This document shows positions 22,565-30,975 of a DNA stretch of 39,848 nucleotides, piece after piece (position 1 is the first letter of the stretch; each line of letters opens with the position of its first letter). A program made the position numbers and the translations under genes. The notes under the pieces were generated by a model. It saw only the letters and a program-made list of their open reading frames with translations, was not told where the DNA came from and made no database searches. The stretch is from positions 1-39,848 of the forward strand of contig LNDQ01000071.1 of the NCBI GenBank assembly GCA_001464695.1, in the 5' to 3' direction. This stretch comes from Betaproteobacteria bacterium Ga0077523 (GTDB taxonomy: Bacteria; Pseudomonadota; Gammaproteobacteria; Burkholderiales; Ga0077523).

Positions 22565-23385
22565 TGAAGGATCGTTTACTGATCGGCGTCTCCGCGCGGA
22601 TCTACCATCCGATCAGTCCGGTACTCGACATGGGCGGCGTCTTCACCAAGACGCTGCATTACCTGGAGCAATCCGTGGCCCACTGGGTCATGTCGCGCAA
22701 GGTGCTGGTGGTGATGATCCCCGCCATCGAGAGCGCCGGCATGATCGAGCGCAGCGAGATGAGCCTGCACGCCTACGCCGAGCACCTCGACGGACTCGTC
22801 CTGCAAGGCGGCAACGATCTCTCGCCGCAGACCTACGGCGAGAAACCGCTCAAGCCCGAATGGGCCGGCGATGCGGTGCGCGACCGGTACGAGATGGATC
22901 TGTTCAAGGCGTTCGTCGACCACCGCAAGCCGGTGATCGGCATCTGCCGCGGCTGCCAGCTGATCAACGTGGCCCTGGGCGGCACGCTCTACCAGGACAT
23001 CGAGACCCAGGTGCCCGAGGCCATCGAGCACCGCAACGCTGCCAAGTACGACCAGCAGTTCCATACCGTCAGCCTGGTGCGCGGAACCCATCTTGCCGAT
23101 CTCTACCCCGGCACGACCCAGGCCACCATCAACTCGATCCATCACCAGGCGGTGAAGGACGTCGGCAAGGATCTCGTCGTGGAAGCCGTGGGCGTTCCCG
23201 ACGGCATCGTCGAGGCCATCCGTTGGCGTGGCCCGAGCTACGTCTTCGGGATCCAGTGGCACCCGGAATTCATGACGCACAGCTCGAACCAGGCATCCGA
23301 GCTGGCCGGCAAGCCGATTCTCAACGACTTTCTCGAAGCCGCGCGCGCCCGCAAGAACCAGGGTGCTCCCGCGACACCGTCCTGA
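22564..23385 (+). CDS. Class I glutamine-amidotransferase-like gamma-glutamyl hydrolase (PuuD-like)
   Basis: The 273-aa enzyme has the peptidase C26 triad: C128 in GICRGCQLINVALGG, and H233 and E235 in GIQWHPEFM. PuuD-type enzymes release glutamate from gamma-glutamyl-GABA or related amides, here the last step of a gamma-glutamylation route. The sequence LVLQGGNDLSPQTYGE is typical of the family. The ATG overlaps the preceding stop. An aldehyde dehydrogenase starts 23 bases downstream. Between the ligase, two dehydrogenases and this hydrolase the whole activation-oxidation-release cycle is present. Confidence 0.88.
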   Translation: MKDRLLIGVSARIYHPISPVLDMGGVFTKTLHYLEQSVAHWVMSRKVLVVMIPAIESAGMIERSEMSLHAYAEHLDGLVLQGGNDLSPQTYGEKPLKPEWAGDAVRDRYEMDLFKAFVDHRKPVIGICRGCQLINVALGGTLYQDIETQVPEAIEHRNAAKYDQQFHTVSLVRGTHLADLYPGTTQATINSIHHQAVKDVGKDLVVEAVGVPDGIVEAIRWRGPSYVFGIQWHPEFMTHSSNQASELAGKPILNDFLEAARARKNQGAPATPS

Positions 23386-23408
23386 TCCCTCACGAAAGGC
23401 TTCTCCGG

Positions 23409-24776
23409 ATGTTGACCATCACTAATCCCGCCGACGGCAGCACCATCACTCAGTTGCCCGAGGATACCGCCGAGTCCGTTGCGACGAAGTACCGCGCAGC
23501 GCGAGCCGCGCAGCCTGCGTGGGCCGCCGTGGCCCTCGCGGAGAAGCTCGCCATCCTGCGCAGGTTCCGCGACGGCGTGGTGCGCGATCTGGACAAGCTG
23601 GCGGCCATCGAGACCTCCGAGGTCGGCAAACCGCTGCAGCAGTCGAAGAACGAGCTGAATGGCCTCCTGGGCCGCGTCGACTTCTTCCTGGCCGAGGCCG
23701 AGGCAACGTTGGCACCGCGCACGGTGTTCGACGACGCCGGCATGCGCGAGCGCATCTCGCACGTGCCGCTCGGCGTCATCGCCAACATTTCCGCGTGGAA
23801 CTATCCGTGGTTCGTGGGGGCGAACGTATTCGTCCCGGCGCTGCTCACCGGCAACGCCGTCCTGTACAAACCTTCGGAATTCGCAACGCTGACGGGACTC
23901 GAGATCGCGCGCCTGCTGCACGAGGCGGGTGTCCCGAAGGACGTATTCACCGTTCTGGTCGGTGGCGGCGCGGTCGGTACGGCACTACTTGTGCAACCCA
24001 TCGACGGCGTGTTCTTCACCGGGTCCTACGGCACCGGAAAGAAGATCGCCGAGGCCGTTGCCGGCCGCATGATCAAGCTGCAGCTCGAGCTGGGCGGCAA
24101 GGACCCGAGCTATGTCTGCGAGGACGTCGACATCGCTGCAGCGGTCGGCTCGCTGGCCGACGGGGCCATGTACAACACCGGCCAGAGCTGCTGCTCGGTG
24201 GAACGCATCTACGTGCACGAGAAGATCCACGACGCCTTCGTCGACGCGTTCGTGAAGGAAGTGAAAGGCTTCAAGGTCGGCAAGCCTACCGAGCCCGGCA
24301 GCTACATCGGCCCGCTCACGCGCGCGCCGCAACTCGCCGTGCTCGAGAAGCAGGTGGCCGACGCAACGGCCAAGGGCGCGAAGCTGCTGACCGGCGGCAA
24401 GCGCATTCCGGGTGCCGGCAACTGGTTCGAGCCGACCGTGTTCGCCAACGTCAACCACTCGATGGAAGTGATGCGCGAGGAAAGCTTCGGACCGATCATC
24501 GGCATTCAGAAGGTCTCGGGCGACGATGAAGCGGTCAAGCTGATGAACGACACCGCCTACGGACTCACGGCCGGCGTCTACACCAAGGACGAAGCACGCG
24601 CGCAACGGTTGCTCGCGAAGGTCAACGCAGGTTCGGTCTACTGGAACTGTTGCGACCGCGTGAGCCCGCGACTGCCGTGGTCCGGTGTGGGTCACTCCGG
24701 CGTGGGACTGACCCTCTCCACCTACGGCATCGAGACGTTTACACGGCCGAAGGCGTGGCATCTCAAGGCAGGTTGA
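23409..24776 (+). CDS. NAD(P)-dependent aldehyde dehydrogenase
   Basis: The 455-aa protein is a non-acylating aldehyde dehydrogenase: cofactor loop ISAWNYPWFV, VFFTGSYGTGKKIAE, general base in LQLELGGKDPSYV, and catalytic C261 in NTGQSCCSVERIYV. A second Cys follows directly at 262. In this context it may oxidise a gamma-glutamyl amino aldehyde to the acid, as PuuC and IpuH do; acetaldehyde-like products of the lyase are an alternative. No CoA-acylating EutE-type gene is present. It ends the co-directional catabolic series. Confidence 0.88.
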   Translation: MLTITNPADGSTITQLPEDTAESVATKYRAARAAQPAWAAVALAEKLAILRRFRDGVVRDLDKLAAIETSEVGKPLQQSKNELNGLLGRVDFFLAEAEATLAPRTVFDDAGMRERISHVPLGVIANISAWNYPWFVGANVFVPALLTGNAVLYKPSEFATLTGLEIARLLHEAGVPKDVFTVLVGGGAVGTALLVQPIDGVFFTGSYGTGKKIAEAVAGRMIKLQLELGGKDPSYVCEDVDIAAAVGSLADGAMYNTGQSCCSVERIYVHEKIHDAFVDAFVKEVKGFKVGKPTEPGSYIGPLTRAPQLAVLEKQVADATAKGAKLLTGGKRIPGAGNWFEPTVFANVNHSMEVMREESFGPIIGIQKVSGDDEAVKLMNDTAYGLTAGVYTKDEARAQRLLAKVNAGSVYWNCCDRVSPRLPWSGVGHSGVGLTLSTYGIETFTRPKAWHLKAG

Positions 24777-24805
24777 TCGGCACCCGAAATAAAAGCAGGC
24801 GGTCG

Positions 24806-24835
24806 TTGAAACTAACAGATTGGTAGATTTATCCT
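24806..24835 (+). promoter_or_regulatory. Probable sigma-70 promoter of the 24.9-kb PEP-CTERM gene
   Basis: TTGAAA at 24806 and TATCCT at 24830 are separated by 18 bases in an A/T-rich patch, 62 bases before the ATG. This is a good match for this GC-rich genome. It suggests the PEP-CTERM gene is not part of the catabolic operon. Confidence 0.5.
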
Positions 24836-24896
24836 AGGGGCTGCCGGGAGAAATTCCCGCCTGGCTCCCACTGACCCCGCCTGGAGAGACCTGCAA

Positions 24897-25580
24897 ATGA
24901 ACAAGATCAAGACCTTGACCGCCGCCATCGCCCTGGTAGCCAGCGCTTCCGCCCACGCACTGCTCCCGCCCATCGACCCTGTCGCGGGGTACGGCGGCGC
25001 CTCCTTCAACTTTTCCTGTCTGGTCGGTTGCGATGACACGCCCGCCGTGGGGAGCCAGCTCTATCTGCAGGTGCTGCACGACATCGATGCGAGCAATGGC
25101 GTTGATCCGAACGTGTACTTCAAGTTCTTCAACATGGTCGGCGTGCAGTCGTCCGTCGAGCAGGTCTCCATCGACGGCATGGACGGGTTCACGAAGCTGA
25201 CCGGCTCCGGGACGAACTTCGAGGCCGCCGGCACCCTCAACCTGCCCGGCGGCAATACTGCCACCCCGCCCTTCGTCGTCGATTTCACGTACGAAGCCGA
25301 ACCCGACAACACACTGGGCTTCAACGGCAAACCGGCGGCCGGCATCAATGCCGCGGGCGAGACGATGGAGTTCTACAAGGCCGCCGACTACAACGCCGTG
25401 ATCGCCGCAATGGCGAGCGGCGACCTGCGCTTCGGCCTGCATGTGATCGCGTTCGCCAACGGCGAGAGCGCGACCTACCTCAACAATCCGGTGCCGGTCC
25501 CCGAGCCGGAAACGTGGGCGATGCTGGCGGCGGGTCTCGGCTTGCTGGGCGCGCGAGCATGGCGCCACCGCAAGGCCTGA
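24897..25580 (+). CDS. PEP-CTERM sorting domain protein
   Basis: The 227-aa secreted protein has an N-terminal Sec signal (to about AHA at residue 21) and a C-terminal PEP-CTERM sorting segment: VPEPETWAMLAAGLGLLG followed by Arg-rich ARAWRHRKA. Exosortase recognises such tails in biofilm/EPS-forming bacteria. The middle has no recognisable enzyme motif; it contains two cysteines (FSCLVGCDD) that could form a disulfide. GGAGAG precedes the ATG. No exosortase lies in this window. Confidence 0.88.
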   Translation: MNKIKTLTAAIALVASASAHALLPPIDPVAGYGGASFNFSCLVGCDDTPAVGSQLYLQVLHDIDASNGVDPNVYFKFFNMVGVQSSVEQVSIDGMDGFTKLTGSGTNFEAAGTLNLPGGNTATPPFVVDFTYEAEPDNTLGFNGKPAAGINAAGETMEFYKAADYNAVIAAMASGDLRFGLHVIAFANGESATYLNNPVPVPEPETWAMLAAGLGLLGARAWRHRKA

Positions 25581-25603
25581 CTCTCGCGACCGTCGTTGCC
25601 AAG

Positions 25604-25632
25604 CGCCCGGCCATCGCGCCGGGCGTTTGCTA
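25604..25632 (+). terminator. Probable intrinsic terminator after the PEP-CTERM gene
   Basis: CGCCCGGC pairs with GCCGGGCG around a six-base loop and is followed by TTTGCTATT. It lies 24 bases after the PEP-CTERM stop and at the 3' end of the convergent hydrolase gene, whose stop codon it touches. Confidence 0.55.
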
Positions 25633-26604
25633 TTCGATCACCGGCAGCTTCCGCTTCTTGTAGTACTCGTACACGCCCTTCAGGTTGTCGCGGTGTACGT
25701 CCCGATAGGGTTCGTACAGGCTGATCCACTGCTTCTTCATGGAAGCCCCGATGTACTCCTCGAGCTTGCCCTCGAGGTAGTCCCGGCTCTTGGCGCGCTT
25801 CACCATCTTGGTGATGTAGTCGACAGTCGCGTCGATGAAAGTCTTGGAGTAGCCGCCCTTCGCGATCACTTCCGGGTCGCCGTGGTTCGGATAGATGCGA
25901 TCGAACTCCAGGGTGCGCATCTTCTTCAGGTTCTTCACGTGCTCGGCGAGATCGCCGAACTCGACCATGAAGGTGACCGTGTCCTCCAAGGTGTCGCCGG
26001 CCAGCAGGATGCGGTCAGCCGGGATCAGGATCACCAGGCTGTCGGGGCTGTGGATGTTGACGTTGTGCAGTTCGACCTTGAGATCGCCCAGGTAGAGATC
26101 AGCGCGTTTGCGGAACGCGAGATCGGGCAGCACGAGCGGCTTGATGCCCGGCGGCCCGAAGGCTTCGCCCTGCTCGATCTTGTCCTTGAGCGTTTCCATC
26201 AGATGCCGGCCGACGTCGGGGGCGAGGATGTGGCTGTCGGTGTAGACCTCGTTGCCGCCGACGTGGTCCGGGTGCCAGTGGCTCAGCACCACCGTGAAAC
26301 GGCGAATGCCCTTGTTCGCGAGGTAGTCGCGCACCCATTGAGCCTGCTCGTTCGACGTGAAGGTGTCGTACACGATCGCTTCATCGCCACGATGGATGGC
26401 ATAGGTCGCGATGCCGAGCTTCATGGCACCGTCGTCGACCCAGTTGTAGTCGGCGCTGTAGCGCGGAATGCTCTCGTCGCGACCGGTGTAGAACGCGGTG
26501 AGGTGGTCGTTGATCTCGATGACGTTCATCTTGGGTGGTTCGGCGTGGGCTGCGAACGAAGTCACGATGCAGCAGACGAGCAGGAACAGCGTACGGAATC
26601 TCAT
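25630..26604 (-). CDS. Secreted metallo-beta-lactamase-fold hydrolase
   Basis: The 324-aa protein has a signal peptide (about 1-21, ending AAHA) and the dinuclear metal motif H109-W-H-P-D-H114, with further likely ligands H185 (NIHSPDS), D204 (LLAGDTLED) and H241 (PNHGDPE). This is a periplasmic MBL-fold hydrolase of unknown substrate; lactonase, beta-lactamase-like and sulfatase-like relatives are possible. The start at 26604 has GGGAGG about seven bases upstream; a further upstream in-frame ATG at 26643 would bury the signal peptide. It is transcribed as a single gene. Confidence 0.85.
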   Translation of the reverse strand: MRFRTLFLLVCCIVTSFAAHAEPPKMNVIEINDHLTAFYTGRDESIPRYSADYNWVDDGAMKLGIATYAIHRGDEAIVYDTFTSNEQAQWVRDYLANKGIRRFTVVLSHWHPDHVGGNEVYTDSHILAPDVGRHLMETLKDKIEQGEAFGPPGIKPLVLPDLAFRKRADLYLGDLKVELHNVNIHSPDSLVILIPADRILLAGDTLEDTVTFMVEFGDLAEHVKNLKKMRTLEFDRIYPNHGDPEVIAKGGYSKTFIDATVDYITKMVKRAKSRDYLEGKLEEYIGASMKKQWISLYEPYRDVHRDNLKGVYEYYKKRKLPVIE

Positions 26605-26723
26605 GGTCGTGCCTCCCTGAGCGCCATCGCCGCGAACGCCCATGCTCGGGGCATCTCGTCGATTGGCGATGGTTCCGTGAGGTTACTCTCGCGGGCTACC
26701 CGGCCTCAAGCGGGGCACGGCAC

Positions 26724-28181
26724 TCAGCGCCCGTCGATCGCGGCGTCGATGCGCTCGATCAGGTACGGGTAGAACGGGTTGCAACCGAGGCGCAGGAGCG
26801 AAGCCGGATCCACCACCAGTACGCCGCGCTCGCCGCGCAGGCCGCGAACGCCGAGCCGGATGCCGTAGTTCTCCGAGGGGTCGGGTTGCAGGCCATACAG
26901 GCCGTCGTTAGTCGGGAACGGTACCGCGATGTGCGACAGCGAATACACCTCTCGCGGAAAGGCGAGCGGCAACGGCCGTCGTAATTCGTCAGCGGTACCG
27001 GCTGCCATCCGTCGCTCGATCACGGCATCGGTGTTCGCATCCGCGTTGGCCACGACCGAAATGGCGTACTTGCGCGGCGCTGCCGGAAGCAGGCGAACCA
27101 GCGGATCGGTGATGCCCGGCTTCACCAACAGTCCGAAGTCCACGGACCGGTTCAGATCGAACAGCACCAGCTCGCTGCCGTTCGCCGGCAGCATGCCGTA
27201 CAACGCGCTGATCACCGCCGACACGCTGATCGTATCGTCCACCACCGACTGGAACGTCAGGACCGGCGGCAGCTTGCCCAGGCGATTCTCGCGGGACGCC
27301 TGCACCAGGTCCTCCTGCAGCGTCGTGCTGAGTCGATGGGATTGCACTGCCGCATTCACCGGGAACGAGTTGTACTTGAACGGGTTGTACTCGGGCAGCA
27401 GATCGAGCCACGCGGTCTTTGCGAAGGCCGGCAGCACGGAAGGCCAGCCGGCAAAGCCTGCGAACCGCGCGAAGCGCGACACCCCGATCATCGGCGACAG
27501 CAGGACGATCCGGTCCGGTCGCGCGAGGCGTTCGTCCTTCAGCGCATCGAGCGCGTACTTGAGAGTCAGGGCTCCACCCGTCGAGTACCCCACCATGTGG
27601 AACGGCTTCGGCGCACTCACGCGGCGCCGCGCTTCGCGTACCGCCATGCGCGTGGCGGCCAGCGTATCTTCCCAATGAACACGCGTCAGTGCTGCCGGTA
27701 CCGTGCCGTGTGCCGGCAGGCGCATGACCAGCGCCACGTAGCCCCGGTCGCGGTAGTGCGCCGCGATGTGCCGCACGGAATACGGCGAATCGGTGAGCCC
27801 GTGCAGCAGCAGCACGACACCGACCGGCTCGCCCTTCGGTTCAAGTACGAATGATCGGTTCCAGTCCTGCGCGAAGCGCGCCGGATACACGGCGCTGCCT
27901 TCGAAGTAGCGGTTGTGCGGGACGCGGTCCTCCGGATCGAGGCGGCGAGTGACCGCCTGGATCATGAGCTCGTACAGGCGATGCTCGGCTTCGACATAGT
28001 CGGCCCAGGTCGCGCGATCGAGTTCGGCCTCGCTCAGTTCCTCCGGTACATACCGGTGCCAGGGTTCGAGCTGCGGGCCGCCCAGGGAATTCCAGGCACG
28101 CAGGGCAAGAGCACCCAGGATGAAGGCGACGACCAGGAACAGGCCGCGCTTCAGCGCTGCAAGGGCGAAACGTTTCACCAC
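26724..28181 (-). CDS. Membrane-anchored alpha/beta hydrolase
   Basis: The protein of about 485 aa begins with a single N-terminal membrane segment (RGLFLVVAFILGALALRAW) and then an alpha/beta hydrolase fold: oxyanion strand VGVVLLLHGLTDSPYSVRH, nucleophile elbow VGYSTGGALT (GXSXG) and a late acid/His region (QSVVDDTIS, YSLSHIAVPFP). It resembles serine aminopeptidase S33/monoacylglycerol-lipase-like proteins facing the periplasm. The start is a GTG pair (28181/28178); no ATG gives the anchor cleanly, and the open frame upstream runs into repeat sequence. The substrate is unknown, probably a lipid or ester. Confidence 0.78.
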   Translation of the reverse strand: MVKRFALAALKRGLFLVVAFILGALALRAWNSLGGPQLEPWHRYVPEELSEAELDRATWADYVEAEHRLYELMIQAVTRRLDPEDRVPHNRYFEGSAVYPARFAQDWNRSFVLEPKGEPVGVVLLLHGLTDSPYSVRHIAAHYRDRGYVALVMRLPAHGTVPAALTRVHWEDTLAATRMAVREARRRVSAPKPFHMVGYSTGGALTLKYALDALKDERLARPDRIVLLSPMIGVSRFARFAGFAGWPSVLPAFAKTAWLDLLPEYNPFKYNSFPVNAAVQSHRLSTTLQEDLVQASRENRLGKLPPVLTFQSVVDDTISVSAVISALYGMLPANGSELVLFDLNRSVDFGLLVKPGITDPLVRLLPAAPRKYAISVVANADANTDAVIERRMAAGTADELRRPLPLAFPREVYSLSHIAVPFPTNDGLYGLQPDPSENYGIRLGVRGLRGERGVLVVDPASLLRLGCNPFYPYLIERIDAAIDGR

Positions 28182-28284
28182 CGGCGAAGCACCAAGGGGG
28201 ACATGGTGCCGGCATTCTGGGTGAGGGACGTACGGGTGGATAGTCCTTGTAGTCCTTGGGGGGATAGGGGTGGAGTGAACGGCT

Positions 28285-28418
28285 GGCCCCCATCCCAACC
28301 TTCCCCCACGCTGACGCGTGGGGGAAGGAGCTCTACACCCCTTCCCCCGGCGAAGCCGGGGCACAGAGCTTTACACCCCTTCCCCCGGCTTTGCCGGGGG
28401 AAGGTTGGGATGGGGGCA
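28285..28418. repeat. Nested palindromic repeat mosaic, family A (three hairpins)
   Basis: Outer arms GCCCCCATCCCAACC and GGTTGGGATGGGGGC enclose three hairpins. The first is a 13-bp stem CCTTCCCCCACGC/GCGTGGGGGAAGG, the second a CCCCGGC-GAA-GCCGGGG stem, and the third a 12-bp stem CCTTCCCCCGGC/GCCGGGGGAAGG. The block lies between the alpha/beta hydrolase start and the VOC gene stop (7 bases away). Confidence 0.9.
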
Positions 28419-28424
28419 GCGCGC

Positions 28425-28793
28425 CTACTCCGCCGTCATGCACACCGCCTCGACGTTGTTGCCATCCGGATCGATCAGAAACGCCGCGTAGTACGTCGGG
28501 CTGTAGTCTGCCCGCAACCCGGGCTTGCCGTTGTCCTTGCCGCCTGCAGCGAGGCCGCTGCGATGGAACCGATCCACCGCCGCGCGATCCGCGGCGCGAA
28601 ACGCCACGTGTATGCCTGCCCCGGTCGGACCTTCCGCCTGGTACAGCCAGAGCCCGGGCTCGCCCTTGGGGCCGATACCCGCATACGACGCTTCGCGCGA
28701 CGCCACGACATGCCCGAGGGCCCCCAGGGCTGCTTCGTAAAAGCGCACTGCGCCGTCCAGGTTGTTCACCTTCAAACCGATGTGGTCGTACAT
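28425..28793 (-). CDS. VOC-family (glyoxalase/dioxygenase superfamily) protein
   Basis: This 122-aa single-domain protein starts MYDHIGLKVNNLDGAVRFYE and ends DPDGNNVEAVC, the classic vicinal-oxygen-chelate pattern with likely metal ligands H4 and the glutamate near the C-terminus. Such proteins act in glyoxal detoxification, antibiotic resistance or ring cleavage; this one cannot be narrowed down. It follows an AraC regulator by 24 bases on the same strand and may be its target. Confidence 0.85.
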   Translation of the reverse strand: MYDHIGLKVNNLDGAVRFYEAALGALGHVVASREASYAGIGPKGEPGLWLYQAEGPTGAGIHVAFRAADRAAVDRFHRSGLAAGGKDNGKPGLRADYSPTYYAAFLIDPDGNNVEAVCMTAE

Positions 28794-28817
28794 GACGATC
28801 TCCTCATTCAGGGGAGC

Positions 28818-29669
28818 TCATCGTGCCGCAGCGGCCGCCATCCTTTCTTGGAGAATCTTGCGCTCCCCGCGCGAGCGCCTACGAAACTCGCGCGGCGACA
28901 TACCCGCGGCACGGCGGAATGTACGAACGAAATTGGACAGGTCGGCGAACCCCGAGTCCAACGCGACGTCCGTGACGGGAAGTTCCTCGTTCGCGAGCAG
29001 GCGGGCGGCCCGGCGCAATCTTGCCCGCACCAGATACTGATGTGGCGTCACGCCAAGCACCTTCGAGAATACGCGCAGGAAATGGAACGGACTCAAGCCG
29101 GCATGCTGCGCAGTGGCTTCCAGGTCGATCTCGTGGCCCGCGTTCGCGTCCAGCCACAGTGCGGTTTCGACTGCACGCCGTCGATCGGCGGCACGCGCAC
29201 GCAACGCCTTCGCTTCACGCCCGGAGACACACTCGACGAATCGCGCGGTGAACCACAACGCCGCCTCGTCGAGTCCGACCGTGGAATCACCGGTCGCCGC
29301 ACTCTGCGCGAGTTCACCCAGTACCATCAGTTCCGGCAGCGGCGGCACGCAGGCAACACTCCACACCTCGGGGCCACCCCCGATCGCTTCGACGAACGCC
29401 GGGGTCGGCTGGAACGACAGGCATTCGTCACCGCATTCATGGTGCTGATGGGTGCAGACGTACTCGTCACCCGGATGACCCACGAGGATCGAACCGGCCA
29501 CCAATTCGTAGTCCCGGCCGCGCGTGCGATAGCCGAAGCTGCCGCGGCGCACGTACGAGAGCGAGTGGGCACGGTGGCATTCGGCGAAGGGCCGGTCGGC
29601 CGGTCCGGCGTCGCAGCGATAATCGACGACTGACAGTGCGCCGTCGAGCAGTACGTCGGCCTTCACCAT
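28818..29669 (-). CDS. AraC-family transcriptional regulator with Cys/His-rich N-domain
   Basis: The 283-aa regulator has a C-terminal pair of helix-turn-helix motifs of AraC type ([19 protein letters not shown] and [20 protein letters not shown], ending [12 protein letters not shown]). The N-terminal cupin-like domain contains C72, H74, H76, H77, C79 and C83 within 12 residues, a possible metal or thiol-reactive sensor. It sits 28 bases after a Bug-type binding protein gene and 24 bases before the VOC gene, all on the minus strand. It probably controls the VOC gene; the effector is unknown. Confidence 0.87.
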   Translation of the reverse strand: MVKADVLLDGALSVVDYRCDAGPADRPFAECHRAHSLSYVRRGSFGYRTRGRDYELVAGSILVGHPGDEYVCTHQHHECGDECLSFQPTPAFVEAIGGGPEVWSVACVPPLPELMVLGELAQSAATGDSTVGLDEAALWFTARFVECVSGREAKALRARAADRRRAVETALWLDANAGHEIDLEATAQHAGLSPFHFLRVFSKVLGVTPHQYLVRARLRRAARLLANEELPVTDVALDSGFADLSNFVRTFRRAAGMSPREFRRRSRGERKILQERMAAAAAR

Positions 29670-29697
29670 CGCGCCATCTCCGGCGTCGCGACTTCCA

Positions 29698-30726
29698 TCA
29701 TTCTTCCCTCAATTTGAGGTCCGTCACCAGTTTCGCGTAGCGCACGTTCTCCTGCGCGACGAAGGCACCGAAAGCGGCCGGCGACATGGTCATCGAACGA
29801 GCGCCGGTGGCGACGAAATGCTCCTGCACGACGGGCGTAGCCACCGCCGCATTGATCTCCCGATGCAGCAGATCCACCAGTGCCTGCGACATTTTCGCGG
29901 GCGCGAAGAATCCGGTCCAGACATTCACCGTGGCATCGGGATAACCCAGTTCCGCCATGGTCGGCACGTCCGGAAAGACCGACGCGCGATTCGGGCTCGT
30001 CACCGCGAGCGCCTTCAGGGTACCGGCCTCGACGTGCGGCGCGGAAGCGGGGTATCCGCTGATCATGAGCGGAATGCGGCCGGGGAGCACGTCGGACAAG
30101 GCTTGACTGTCCCCTTTGTATGGCACATGGGCGAACGCCATTCCGGTGGCCCGTTTGAAGACCTCCATGCCCATGTGGGGCAGGCTGCCCGTCCCGCTCG
30201 ATCCGTAGTTGAGAGACTCGCCCTTGGTCTTGGCGAGCGCCATCAATTCCTTCACCGAGGAAACCTTGAGATCGGGATGCACCACCAGCACCATGCCGCT
30301 TTCGTAGACCGAGGCGACCGGCGTGAAGTCGCGCACTGGGTCGTACCCCGGGTCGCGTTGCAGATGGGCACTGATGGCGTGGGCGCTGTTGGTGAACAGC
30401 AGTGTGGCGCCGTCGGGCTTCGCGCGCGCGACGAACAACGTGCCGACGACACCGCCGGCGCCGGTGCGGTTCTCGACGATCACGCGGCGTTGCAGGCGCT
30501 TGCCGAGCGCATCGGCAACGACGCGGGCGCGGGCGTCGAGGCTGCTGCCGGCGGCAACCGGGACGATGACGCGGATGGGGTCGGGTAGCGTCTGCGCAAT
30601 TCCCAACATTGGAACCGCAGCCAGGGCTGCGATCGACGCGAGGGTCGAGATCACGCGGACGTGCAAAGCACTCACGCACGTGTGCAGCGCGTTGGAGTTG
30701 CCGCCGCGGTTCCACTGTCCAGCCAT
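29698..30726 (-). CDS. Bug-family tripartite tricarboxylate transporter substrate-binding protein
   Basis: The 342-aa periplasmic receptor has a signal region ending near GIAQ (about residue 45) and the Bug/TctC core: [67 protein letters not shown] and a late [18 protein letters not shown]. These bind carboxylates or other small organic anions. No TctA/TctB membrane subunits lie nearby, so it is an orphan receptor, as is common in betaproteobacteria. ATG 30726 has AGGAGG five bases upstream, which fixes the start. The pre-signal stretch is unusually long (about 25 residues). Confidence 0.9.
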   Translation of the reverse strand: MAGQWNRGGNSNALHTCVSALHVRVISTLASIAALAAVPMLGIAQTLPDPIRVIVPVAAGSSLDARARVVADALGKRLQRRVIVENRTGAGGVVGTLFVARAKPDGATLLFTNSAHAISAHLQRDPGYDPVRDFTPVASVYESGMVLVVHPDLKVSSVKELMALAKTKGESLNYGSSGTGSLPHMGMEVFKRATGMAFAHVPYKGDSQALSDVLPGRIPLMISGYPASAPHVEAGTLKALAVTSPNRASVFPDVPTMAELGYPDATVNVWTGFFAPAKMSQALVDLLHREINAAVATPVVQEHFVATGARSMTMSPAAFGAFVAQENVRYAKLVTDLKLREE

Positions 30727-30823
30727 CAACGCCTCCTCGCCGGGCTCGTCGCGGCCCGTGAAATGGCACTGTACCGGGAATGTCGCGGGGCGACGCGACA
30801 GCGCCGCTCACGCAAGTTCCTTT

Positions 30824-30950
30824 GCCCCCATCCCAACCTTCCCCCACCGAAGGTGGGGGAAGGGGTGTACATCCCTTCCCCGGCTGCACCGGCGGAGGGA
30901 GCCGTACGCTCCTTCCCCCGACAAGGTCGGGGGAAGGCGGGGATGGGGGC
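30824..30950. repeat. Nested palindromic repeat mosaic, family A (two hairpins)
   Basis: GCCCCCATCCCAACC at the left and GGCGGGGATGGGGGC at the right enclose two 12-bp stems, CCTTCCCCCACC-GAA-GGTGGGGGAAGG and CCTTCCCCCGAC-AAG-GTCGGGGGAAGG. The stem tips differ (ACC/GGT and GAC/GTC) but the bases are paired in each, a sign of selection or of hairpin-based copying. It separates the binding-protein gene from the PEP-CTERM gene. Confidence 0.9.
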
Positions 30951-30975
30951 GAATGCTCGCGCGCAGCGCGCGCGC

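Noticed and set aside
17457..24776. Ethanolamine-utilisation microcompartment
   Set aside because: No shell proteins (EutK/L/M/N/S), EutE, EutD or EutT are present; only EutA and the fused lyase.
24777..24805. Sigma-54 promoter for the PEP-CTERM gene (GGCACCCGAAATAAA)
   Set aside because: The -24-like GGCAC is present, but no GC at the correct -12 distance; a sigma-70-type promoter 3' of it fits better.
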